From positions 1 to 11,242 of the forward strand of contig JAOTVO010000066.1 in NCBI GenBank assembly GCA_029863355.1: 11,242 nucleotides of DNA. Reading direction: 5' to 3'. The translations under genes were made by a program, and so were the position numbers. Shown here piece by piece: positions 1 to 6,841 of the stretch. This stretch comes from Candidatus Krumholzibacteriia bacterium. GTDB lineage: Bacteria > Krumholzibacteriota > Krumholzibacteria > WVZY01 > JAKEHA01. The notes beneath the pieces were generated by a model, which was not told where the DNA came from, did not search any database, and saw nothing but the letters and a program-made list of their open reading frames with translations. The stretch's first letter is position 1, and each line of letters starts with the position of its first letter.

Positions 1-152
1 GCACGCGCCCCAGTTCCCCGTACGCGCGCATGGCCTACGACTTCCTCGAAAGCTACGTCACCATGGAGTTCACCGGCTCGGGCGGCATGAGGGTCCCGGA
101 GGACGTCCAGTACCACCTCGACACGCTGCACCGCCTGGTCTATCCGCGGTAG
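1..152 (+). CDS. C-terminal fragment of an unrecognised protein
   Basis: A reading frame is open from the window edge (first full codon at base 3) to a TAG at 150-152, giving about 49 residues. The composition looks like real protein, with mixed charged and aromatic residues (SPYARMAYDFLESYV, then PEDVQYHLDTLHRLVYPR at the end), and third codon positions are strongly G/C. I do not recognise the family and assign no function. The gene starts outside the window. Its stop lies 35 bases before the -35 box of the next transcription unit, and no hairpin-plus-T-run terminator is visible in between. Confidence 0.6.
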   Translation, partial: TRPSSPYARMAYDFLESYVTMEFTGSGGMRVPEDVQYHLDTLHRLVYPR

Positions 153-183
153 GACGCACCCCCCCAACAAAAAACCGAGCACC

Positions 184-208
184 CGCTTGACACCGGCTGA
201 ATCAAGCG
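184..208. promoter_or_regulatory. Second inverted repeat over the -35 box: CGCTTGA-N11-TCAAGCG
   Basis: A perfect 7+7 inverted repeat has its left arm (184-190) overlapping the -35 TTGACA and its right arm (202-208) ending just before the -10 box. Its arms share the TTGA/TCAA core with the repeat at 215-230, so both may be bound by the same regulator. The left arm partly coincides with the -35 consensus, so some of the symmetry could be fortuitous. Confidence 0.45.
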
Positions 209-214
209 TATAAT
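187..214 (+). promoter_or_regulatory. Sigma70-type promoter of the efflux operon
   Basis: A perfect TTGACA (187-192) and a perfect TATAAT (209-214) are separated by 16 bases. This is a near-ideal vegetative promoter and stands out in a GC-rich background. Transcription would start around 220-222, leaving a leader of about 25 bases before the regulator's ATG at 247. Such a strong promoter fits tight repression, and the adjacent inverted repeats supply candidate operators. Confidence 0.85.
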
Positions 215-230
215 TCAATCACTCGATTGA
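215..230. promoter_or_regulatory. Candidate TetR operator: TCAATC-N4-GATTGA
   Basis: This is a perfect 6+6 inverted repeat with a 4-base centre. It starts immediately after the -10 box and covers the expected transcription start. TetR-family repressors typically bind short palindromes placed this way, and the first gene downstream encodes such a regulator. Binding by that protein is an inference from position and symmetry. Confidence 0.65.
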
Positions 231-246
231 TCCGGGTTAGACGCGC

Positions 247-900
247 ATGGCCGATTCCACGAAGGACACCATTCTCGACGCTGCAGAGCAACTCTTTGCT
301 ACCAAAGGGTTTGCAGCTACATCCCTGCGGGCGATCATCAAGGCGGCAGGTGTCAACACGGCGGCGATCCACTATCACTTTGGCTCGCGCGCCGGCCTCG
401 TGGCGGCGGTCCTGGCGCGGCGCGCGGAACCGGTCAACGCCGAGCGCCTGCGGCGCCTCACCGCGCTGGAGGCGCGCCACGGCGGCGGGGCGGTCCCCGT
501 CGAGGACGTCGTCGACGCGTTCGTCCGTCCGGTGCTCGAGCACCTCGACCCGGAGCCCACCGCCTCCCTCCTCCCGCGCCTGCTGGGCCGGGTGATCATC
601 GACGCCGACGACGACCTGCACGAGAGCGTGCTCCACACCTTCGGCGCAACGGCCAGCCGGTTTCTCGGCGCCCTGTCGCGTTCGCTTCCGCACCTCGACG
701 AAGAGGAGATCTTCTGGCGCATGCACTTCGTCATCGGCGCCATGGCCTTCGGCGTCGTCATGCCCTGCGCCTTTCGCGCCGGCGACGACGTGCTGTTCCG
801 GCGTGGCGAACCGGAGGAGACGGCGCGCCGCCTAGTGCGCTTCGCCGCCGCGGGTCTGCGCGCCGGGGCGCCCCTGGCGGCCGGAAAGGAACCCTCGTGA
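247..900 (+). CDS. TetR/AcrR-family transcriptional regulator
   Basis: A 217-residue DNA-binding regulator, the usual TetR length, predicted to repress its own operon, which encodes an RND efflux pump. The N-terminus is a classic TetR_N domain: a first helix at about 6-20, then the helix-turn-helix at about 25-45 (TSLRAIIKAAGVNTAAIHYHF) with the diagnostic YHFGSR at 43-48. The C-terminal ligand/dimer domain contains LLGRVI and a PHLDEEEIFWRMHFVIGA stretch, resembling the PsrA-like TetR C-terminal type; this is from memory of the family, and the inducer is unknown. The ATG at 247 has only a weak upstream GGG, but it places the HTH at the normal distance. The stop overlaps the GTG of the next gene by 4 bases, so regulator and pump are co-transcribed. 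Confidence 0.92.
   Translation: MADSTKDTILDAAEQLFATKGFAATSLRAIIKAAGVNTAAIHYHFGSRAGLVAAVLARRAEPVNAERLRRLTALEARHGGGAVPVEDVVDAFVRPVLEHLDPEPTASLLPRLLGRVIIDADDDLHESVLHTFGATASRFLGALSRSLPHLDEEEIFWRMHFVIGAMAFGVVMPCAFRAGDDVLFRRGEPEETARRLVRFAAAGLRAGAPLAAGKEPS
886..890 (+). promoter_or_regulatory. Ribosome binding site fixing the GTG start of the outer membrane factor
   Basis: AAGGA lies 6 bases before the GTG at 897, inside the end of the regulator gene. It supports GTG as the true start, which also gives a good lipoprotein signal peptide. Confidence 0.7.
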
Positions 901-2381
901 AGCGTGCGTCTCCGGGCGTCGCCGTCCTGGCGCTCGCGCTCGCGTGCGCGTCCGCGCCCGAGCGCAAGCCTCCCGAGTTCACCGTCGAGGCCCCGCCGGC
1001 GTGGACGGCGGCGCCCGGCGCGGAGCCGGACACGACCGGGCCGCCGCCAGTGACGGACTGGTGGCGCGGATTCGCCGACGCCCGGCTCGATTCTCTGGTC
1101 GAGGAGGCGCTCGCACAAAACCTCGACATACTGGCGGCGGCGGCGCGCGTCGAGGCCGCGGCGGCCACCGCGCGCGCCGCCGGCGCCGACCTCTGGCCGC
1201 AGCTCAGCGCCGCCGCGCGCGGGTCACGCACGCAGAGCAACATCATCGGGATCCCCATTCCGGGCGCCCCCGAGGTGATCCAGTCGCGCAGCAGCTCCTT
1301 CGGCGCTTCACTCGACCTCTCCTGGGAGATCGACCTGTGGGGCCGCGTGCGCAAAGCCAAGTCCGCCGCGCTCGCCGACGCGCAGGCGAGCGCCGCGGAC
1401 CTGGCCAGCGCGCGCCTGTCGATCGCCGGGCAGACGGCCAAGGCGTACTTCGCCGTGGTGGAGGCGCGCGCCCAGCTGCGTCTAGCCGAGGCGACGGTGG
1501 AGAGTTTCGAGCGCTCGGCCGAGTTCGTGCGACGGCGCTACGAAGAGGGCGTGCGGCCGGCGCTCGACCTGCGCATCGCGCTCACGACGCTCGCGCAGTC
1601 GCGCGCGCTCCTGGAACTGCGCCGCCAGCAGATGGACGCCGCCACGCGCGGCCTGGAGATTCTGCTGGCGCGCTATCCCGCGGCGGCCTTCTCGGCCGGT
1701 GCCGAGCTGCCGCCGGTGGTGGGCGACGTGCCAGCGGGACTGCCCGCCGACCTGCTCATCCGGCGTCCTGACCTCTTCGCCGCCGAGCGGCGCTACGCCG
1801 CCTCCGAGTCGCGCGTGGGCGAGGCGAGGCGCGCGTTCTTCCCCCGCATCACGCTCACCGGCAGCGCGGGCACGCTGAGCAACGACATCGAGGATCTCGT
1901 GGACCTCGACTTCGGCGTGTGGAGCATCGCCGCCGGCCTGGTCCAGCCCATCTTCCAGGGCGGGCGGCTGCGCGCCAACCTGGCGCGCTCGCACGCGGCC
2001 GCCGATCAGGCGCTCGTCGCCTACGTGCAAGCGCTCTTGCGCGCCTTCGGCGAGGTGGAGACGGCGATCGTTGCCGAGGGCGCGCTGGCCGAGCGCGCGC
2101 GCCATCTGGAAGAGGCGGCGCTGCAGTCAGAGGCCGCGCAGGGCATGGCCGAGCGGCAGTACGTGGCCGGATTGGTCGACTACATCACCGTGCTGGAGAC
2201 GCAGCGGCAGGCGCTCTCCTCGCAGATCGAGCTGATCACGGTGCGCCGGCAGCGGCTCGACGCGCGCATCAACCTGCACCTCGCGCTGGGTGGCGGCTTC
2301 GACCTCACGCAGGACTGGCGCGACTTCCTCGATCGCACGACGAATATCTCGCAGAACTCATCCCCTGGAGGCTCGCGGTGA
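897..2381 (+). CDS. RND efflux outer membrane factor (NodT/OprM family lipoprotein)
   Basis: A TolC-like outer membrane channel of 494 residues, the exit duct of the tripartite pump encoded with it. The GTG start yields a short signal peptide ending in a lipobox-like ALAC with Cys17, suggesting lipidation and outer membrane anchoring. Family landmarks run in order: a WWRGFADARLDSLVEEAL segment near residue 60, SWEIDLWGRV with W143-V151, and the NodT signature LPADLLIRRPDLFAAERR from residue 282, followed by FFPRITLTGSAG. The second half has the long-helix pattern expected of the periplasmic tunnel. The two homologous halves are intact with no truncation. The gene overlaps both neighbours by 4 bases (GTGA at each end). 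Substrates cannot be read from the sequence. Confidence 0.93.
   Translation: MKRASPGVAVLALALACASAPERKPPEFTVEAPPAWTAAPGAEPDTTGPPPVTDWWRGFADARLDSLVEEALAQNLDILAAAARVEAAAATARAAGADLWPQLSAAARGSRTQSNIIGIPIPGAPEVIQSRSSSFGASLDLSWEIDLWGRVRKAKSAALADAQASAADLASARLSIAGQTAKAYFAVVEARAQLRLAEATVESFERSAEFVRRRYEEGVRPALDLRIALTTLAQSRALLELRRQQMDAATRGLEILLARYPAAAFSAGAELPPVVGDVPAGLPADLLIRRPDLFAAERRYAASESRVGEARRAFFPRITLTGSAGTLSNDIEDLVDLDFGVWSIAAGLVQPIFQGGRLRANLARSHAAADQALVAYVQALLRAFGEVETAIVAEGALAERARHLEEAALQSEAAQGMAERQYVAGLVDYITVLETQRQALSSQIELITVRRQRLDARINLHLALGGGFDLTQDWRDFLDRTTNISQNSSPGGSR
2367..2370 (+). promoter_or_regulatory. Ribosome binding site fixing the GTG start of the membrane fusion protein
   Basis: GGAG lies 7 bases before GTG at 2378. 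The reading frame stays open far upstream (to before 1919) but only as a shadow of the previous gene, so this site and the basic-plus-hydrophobic N-terminus decide the start. Confidence 0.7.
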
Positions 2382-3586
2382 GCAGGAAACGACTCAGGAT
2401 CATCCTCCCCTTCGCCATCCTCGTCGCGGGCGCCGGCCTCACCGCCGTCATGGTGAGCTCGCGCAAGAGCCCGCCCACGCGTCCGCCGGAGGAGTACGCG
2501 CCGCTGGTGCGCGTGCTCTCCATGACGCCGCGCGCCGTGCGCCTCACCGTGCGCGCTAACGGTACGGTGACTCCGCGCACCGAGTCGGCGCTAGTCGCCG
2601 AGGTGGCGGGGCGCATCGTGTCCACCGCGCCCGCGTTCGCCTCCGGCGGTTTTTTCCAGAAGGGCGACGTACTCGTCTCCATCGATCCGGTCGACTACGA
2701 GCTCGCCGTCGTGTCGGCGCGCGGGCGCGTCGCCCAGGCCAAGGTGCTCTTGCAGACGGAAGAAGCGCGGGCCGAGGTCGCGCGCGAGGAATGGGCCGAG
2801 CTGGGTGAGGGCAAGGAGTCGCCGCTCGCCACGCGCGAGCTACAGCTCGAAGAATCGCGGGCCGAGCTGGCGGCCGCCGAAGCAGCCCTCCGGCAAGCGG
2901 AGCGGAACCTCGCTCGCACCAATATCCGCGCTCCCTACGTGTGCCGCGTGCGCGACAAGCTGGTGGACGTCGGCCGCTACGTGACTCCCGGTACCCCCGC
3001 GGCGCGCGTCTACGCGATCGACTACGCCGAGATCCGCCTGCCCATCGCCGACGCCGATCTCGCCTACCTCGATCTGCCCGTCGACTACCGCGACGAGCCC
3101 AGCCGGCGATTGGGACCGCAGGTGCGGCTGTCCGCCGATTTCGCCGGCGCGCGTCGCGAGTGGTGGGGGCAAATCGTGCGCGTCGAGGGCGAGATCGATC
3201 CGATGACGCGCATGGTGCACGTGGTGGCACGGGTCGACGATCCCTACGGGCGCGCTGGCGGCCAGTCGCCGCTGCCCGTCGGGCTCTTCGTCGAGGCGGA
3301 GATCCTCGGCCTCGAGGTGCCCGACGCGGTGGTGCTGCCCCGCGCCGCGCTGCGCGGGCGCGAGACCGTGTATGTAGTGGACGGCGAGGACCGGCTGCGC
3401 TTCCGGCGTGTCGAGGTCCTGCGCGCCAGTCGCGACGAGGTCGTGGTCTCCGCCGGGCTCGCCGCCGGCGAGCGCGTGTGCATCTCCACGCTGGAAGCGG
3501 TAACCGACGGCATGAAGGTGCGCGCCCTCGACGGCGCGGCGCCCACGGGCGCGCCGGAGGCCGCTTCCACCGGAGGCGCGCAATGA
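2378..3586 (+). CDS. RND efflux periplasmic adaptor (membrane fusion protein)
   Basis: A 402-residue HlyD/AcrA-type adaptor linking the inner membrane pump to the outer membrane channel. Starting at GTG 2378 it begins SRKRLRIILPFAILVAGAG, a basic stretch plus one membrane anchor (about residues 7-26) with no lipobox, so it is probably held by that helix. A lipoyl-like half follows with KGDVLVSIDP (K95, G96), then an alpha-helical hairpin rich in Ala/Glu (about 105-180). The returning lipoyl half carries TNIRAPY (ending Y187) and VDVGRYVTPGTPAARVYAID. The beta-barrel and membrane-proximal domains contain DPMTRMVHVVARVDDP and LAAGERVCIST. Oddly, residue 189 is Cys in APYVCRV, where this family normally has Gly (APFDGRV). 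It overlaps the genes on both sides by 4 bases. Confidence 0.93.
   Translation: MSRKRLRIILPFAILVAGAGLTAVMVSSRKSPPTRPPEEYAPLVRVLSMTPRAVRLTVRANGTVTPRTESALVAEVAGRIVSTAPAFASGGFFQKGDVLVSIDPVDYELAVVSARGRVAQAKVLLQTEEARAEVAREEWAELGEGKESPLATRELQLEESRAELAAAEAALRQAERNLARTNIRAPYVCRVRDKLVDVGRYVTPGTPAARVYAIDYAEIRLPIADADLAYLDLPVDYRDEPSRRLGPQVRLSADFAGARREWWGQIVRVEGEIDPMTRMVHVVARVDDPYGRAGGQSPLPVGLFVEAEILGLEVPDAVVLPRAALRGRETVYVVDGEDRLRFRRVEVLRASRDEVVVSAGLAAGERVCISTLEAVTDGMKVRALDGAAPTGAPEAASTGGAQ
3572..3576 (+). promoter_or_regulatory. Ribosome binding site of the RND permease
   Basis: GGAGG lies 6 bases before the ATG at 3583. It picks this ATG from a frame that is open far upstream (from before 2941) as a shadow of the adaptor gene. 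Confidence 0.75.
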
Positions 3587-6500
3587 ACCGCGCCATCGCC
3601 TGGTTCTGCGAGAATCACGTCGTCGCCAATCTCCTGATGGCGCTCATCGTCGCGGCGGGCATCCTCACCATCCCCGCCATCACCACCGAAGTGTTCCCCG
3701 AGGTCTCCCTCGACCTGATCCAGATCTCCGTGCGCTACCTGGGGGCCGCGCCCGAAGAGGTCGAGGAGGGCGTGTGCGTGAAGATCGAAGAAGCCGTCGC
3801 CGACCTCGAGGGCATCAAGCGCCTCACCTCGACCGCCTCGGAAGGGTCGGGGAGCGTCATGGTGGAGCTCGAACTGGGCGCCGACGTGCGCGAGCTCCTG
3901 AACGACATCAAGGCGCGCGTCGACGCCATCGACACCTTCCCCGAGGAGACGGAGAAGGCCGTGATCGCCGAGGTGACCAACCAGCGCCAGGTGATCGACG
4001 TGGCCGTATCCGGCGACGCCGACGAGGCGTCGCTCAAGCACGTGGCCGAGATGGTGCGCGACGAGCTCACGCAGATGCCGGGCCTGAGCCAGGTCGTGGT
4101 GGTCTCGTCGCGCCCCTACGAGATCTCCATCGAGGTGTCCGAGGAAGCGTTGCGCCGGTACGATATCACCTTCGATTTCGTCGCCAACGCGGTGCGGCGC
4201 TCGTCGCTGGACATGCCCGGCGGCTCGATTCGCTCCGAGGGCGGCGAGATCCTCCTGCGCACCAAGGGCCAGGCCTACCGCGGCCGGGAGTTCGAGGCGC
4301 TCGTCCTGTTGACGCGCCCCGATGGGTCGCGCGTGCTCCTCGGCGACGTGGCGCGCGTGGTCGACGGTTTCGCGGAGACCGACCAGTCGGCGCGCTTCAC
4401 GGGCGAGCCGGCCACGGCGGTGCGCGTGTTCCGCGTGGGCGACCAGAACCCGCTCGACATCGCCAAGAAGGTCAAGCAGTACGTGGCCGGTGCGCAGGCC
4501 CGCGTGCCTGAAGGCATCACGCTCACGCCGTTCAACGACTACTCGCGCATCCTCAAGAGCCGCCTCGACCTCATGATCCGCAACGCGCGCGCCGGCTACA
4601 TCCTCGTGCTCGTCATCCTGGCCCTGTTCCTGCGCTTCCGCCTGGCCTGGTGGGTGAGCCTGGGCATCCCCATCTCCTTCCTCGGCGCGTTCTGGCTGAT
4701 GCCATCGCTGGGCGTCACCATCAACCTCATCTCGCTCTTCGCGTTCATCGTCGTGCTGGGGATCGTGGTGGACGACGCCATCATCATCGGGGAGAACATC
4801 AACAAGCGCTTCGAGGCGGGCGAGAAGGGCGTGGCCGGCGCGACCGCGGGGACGATCGAGGTGGCCATGCCCGTCATCTTCGGCGTGCTCACCACCATCG
4901 CCGCCTTCGCACCGCTTCTGTTCGTGGCCGGCGTGATGGGCAAGTTCATGCGCGTGGTGCCCATCATTGTCATCGCCACGCTCGTCTTCTCGCTGGTCGA
5001 GTCGCTCTTCATCCTGCCGTCGCACCTCGCCTACTCGCGCCGCCGCGCCGACACCGGCCCCATCGCGCGCCGCTGGAAGCGCTTCCAGACCGGGTTCGCC
5101 GCCAAGATGGACCGCTTCGTCGAGCGCGTCTACAAGCCCTCGCTGAGGCTCGGTCTGGAGTTCCGCTACGCCACGCTCGCCTGGGCCACGGTCACGCTGA
5201 TGGTCACCGCGGGTGTGGTGGGAGCGGGGTGGGTCAAGTTCGTCTTCTTCCACAACGTGGAGAGCGACTTTGTTTCGGCGGCGATCACCATGCCCCCGGG
5301 CGTCTCCGTGGAGACCACCGAGGAGGCGGTGCGCGCGGTGGAGGACGCGGCCCTGCGCCTGCGCGACGCGCTCGCCGCCGAAGTTCCCGAGGGCGAGCCC
5401 AACCCCATCAAGTACATCTACACGACCGTGGGCGAGCAGCCCTACCGGGCGCAGCGCGGCCCCATGGGGGGCGACCCGAGTCTCTTTGCGCAGAGCAACC
5501 TCGGCGAGATCGTCATGGAGCTCGAGCCGGCCGAGACGCGCGACATTTCCAGCGCGGAGGTCGTGCGCCGCTGGCGCGAGACCACCCCACCCATCCCCGA
5601 CGTGCTCGAGCTGTCGTTCATGTCCAGCATCTTCTCGCCCGGCGAGCCCGTCAACGTCCAGCTCACCGGGCTGCGCGTCGACCGGCTCGAGGGGGTGGCC
5701 GAGCGGCTCAAGCAGGAGCTCGTGAAATACGAGGGCGTGTTCGACATCGCCGACTCGTTCCGCAGCGGCAAGCAGGAGGTCAAGCTCCGCGTCAAGCCCG
5801 CCGCCGAGGCCTACGGGATCACGCTCGCCGACCTCGGCCGGCAGGTGCGCCAGGCCTTCTACGGCGAGGAGGCCCAGCGCATCCAGCGCGGGCGCGACGA
5901 CGTGCGCATCATGGTGCGCTATCCCAGTGAAGGGCGACGCTCCATCGGCGACCTCGAGAACATGCGCATCCGCACGACGAGCGGTCTCGACGTGCCCTTC
6001 TCGCTCGTGGCCGAAGCCGAATGGGGACGCGGCTTCTCATCGATTCGGCGCGTCGACCGCCGCCGCGCCATCAACGTGACCGCCGACGTGGACGAGACCA
6101 AGGGCAACGCCGCCGAGGTGATCGCGGACCTCAAGGCGAACGCGCTCCCCGCCATCCTCGCCGACTACCCGGACGTGGCCTACTCCTTCGAGGGCGAGCA
6201 GCGCGAGCAGGCCGACACCATGGCCGGCCTCCGGCGCGGGTTCCTCTTCGCGCTGATTTTCATCTATGCGCTGATGGCGATTCCGTTCCGTTCGTACGTC
6301 CAGCCCCTGCTCGTCATGTCCGTGATTCCCTACGGCTTCGTGGGCGCCGTTTGGGGGCACGTCATCATGGGGCTCGACCTCACCATCCTCTCCATGTTCG
6401 GGCTGGTCGCACTCACCGGTGTGGTCGTCAACGACTCCATCGTGCTCGTGCACTTCATCAACCAGCGCCGCCGCGAGGGCATGCCGCTGGCCGAGGCCGT

Positions 6501-6792
6501 CTTCCAGAGCGGTGTGCAGCGCTTCCGGCCCATCCTGCTCACTTCGCTCACCACCTTCGCCGGCCTCACGCCGCTCCTCCTCGAGCGCAGCATGCAGGCC
6601 AAGTTCCTCATTCCCATGGCGGTGTCGCTCGCCTTCGGCGTGGTCTTCGCCACCTTCATTACGATGGTGATCGTGCCCGTGAGCTACATGATCCTCGAGG
6701 ACTTGAAAAGGCTGGCCGCCCGCCTGGTCGGCCACCCGCTGGAGACGCCGGAGCGCGGCGCGGAGGCGGCGCCGGCGGGCGGGCGGGACTGA
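3583..6792 (+). CDS. RND efflux permease (AcrB/HAE-like family)
   Basis: The proton-driven inner membrane pump of the operon, 1069 residues, full length for the family. It has the duplicated RND plan: TM1 at about 12-32, a first porter region to about 330, TM2-6 to about 525, TM7 at about 528-548, a second porter region, and TM8 onward from about 886. TM4 keeps the paired proton-relay aspartates, D397 and D398, in IVVDDAIIIGENI. In TM10 the AcrB motif with Lys940 is replaced by GVVVNDSIVLVHFIN (N950, D951), typical as I recall of a non-AcrB subgroup of RND permeases. FFHNVESDFVSAAITMPPG opens the second half. The ATG overlaps the adaptor's TGA by 4 bases. Multidrug, fatty acid or lipid export are all possible; substrate not determinable. 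Confidence 0.94.
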   Translation: MNRAIAWFCENHVVANLLMALIVAAGILTIPAITTEVFPEVSLDLIQISVRYLGAAPEEVEEGVCVKIEEAVADLEGIKRLTSTASEGSGSVMVELELGADVRELLNDIKARVDAIDTFPEETEKAVIAEVTNQRQVIDVAVSGDADEASLKHVAEMVRDELTQMPGLSQVVVVSSRPYEISIEVSEEALRRYDITFDFVANAVRRSSLDMPGGSIRSEGGEILLRTKGQAYRGREFEALVLLTRPDGSRVLLGDVARVVDGFAETDQSARFTGEPATAVRVFRVGDQNPLDIAKKVKQYVAGAQARVPEGITLTPFNDYSRILKSRLDLMIRNARAGYILVLVILALFLRFRLAWWVSLGIPISFLGAFWLMPSLGVTINLISLFAFIVVLGIVVDDAIIIGENINKRFEAGEKGVAGATAGTIEVAMPVIFGVLTTIAAFAPLLFVAGVMGKFMRVVPIIVIATLVFSLVESLFILPSHLAYSRRRADTGPIARRWKRFQTGFAAKMDRFVERVYKPSLRLGLEFRYATLAWATVTLMVTAGVVGAGWVKFVFFHNVESDFVSAAITMPPGVSVETTEEAVRAVEDAALRLRDALAAEVPEGEPNPIKYIYTTVGEQPYRAQRGPMGGDPSLFAQSNLGEIVMELEPAETRDISSAEVVRRWRETTPPIPDVLELSFMSSIFSPGEPVNVQLTGLRVDRLEGVAERLKQELVKYEGVFDIADSFRSGKQEVKLRVKPAAEAYGITLADLGRQVRQAFYGEEAQRIQRGRDDVRIMVRYPSEGRRSIGDLENMRIRTTSGLDVPFSLVAEAEWGRGFSSIRRVDRRRAINVTADVDETKGNAAEVIADLKANALPAILADYPDVAYSFEGEQREQADTMAGLRRGFLFALIFIYALMAIPFRSYVQPLLVMSVIPYGFVGAVWGHVIMGLDLTILSMFGLVALTGVVVNDSIVLVHFINQRRREGMPLAEAVFQSGVQRFRPILLTSLTTFAGLTPLLLERSMQAKFLIPMAVSLAFGVVFATFITMVIVPVSYMILEDLKRLAARLVGHPLETPERGAEAAPAGGRD

Positions 6793-6841
6793 ACCGCATC
6801 GCATCGCGCAACAACAGACGCATGGCTCCGTAATACGAGCC

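Noticed and set aside
153..183. C-run and A-run between the first fragment and the promoter as a terminator
   Set aside because: No stem precedes the A-run, and on the plus strand there is no T-run.
1919..2377. Upstream extension of the adaptor frame
   Set aside because: The extension lies wholly inside the outer membrane factor gene and encodes Arg/Ala-rich shadow sequence. GTG 2378 has a Shine-Dalgarno and the membrane anchor.
2941..3582. Upstream extension of the RND permease frame
   Set aside because: Arg-rich shadow of the adaptor gene. ATG 3583 follows GGAGG and gives the standard RND N-terminus MNRAIAWFCENHVVANLL.
3244..5253. Long minus-strand open frame (669 codons) antisense to the adaptor and RND genes
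   Set aside because: Its product is rich in His, Asp, Arg and Glu repeats typical of a GC-rich antisense shadow. The plus strand has full-length recognisable proteins here.
6796..6805. GCATC GCATC tandem repeat
   Set aside because: Two copies of a 5-mer in a GC-rich spacer carry no meaningful signal.
6822..6833. Three-codon ATG GCT CCG TAA mini-frame before the SAM-domain gene
   Set aside because: Too short and without a ribosome binding site; no sign of an attenuator structure.
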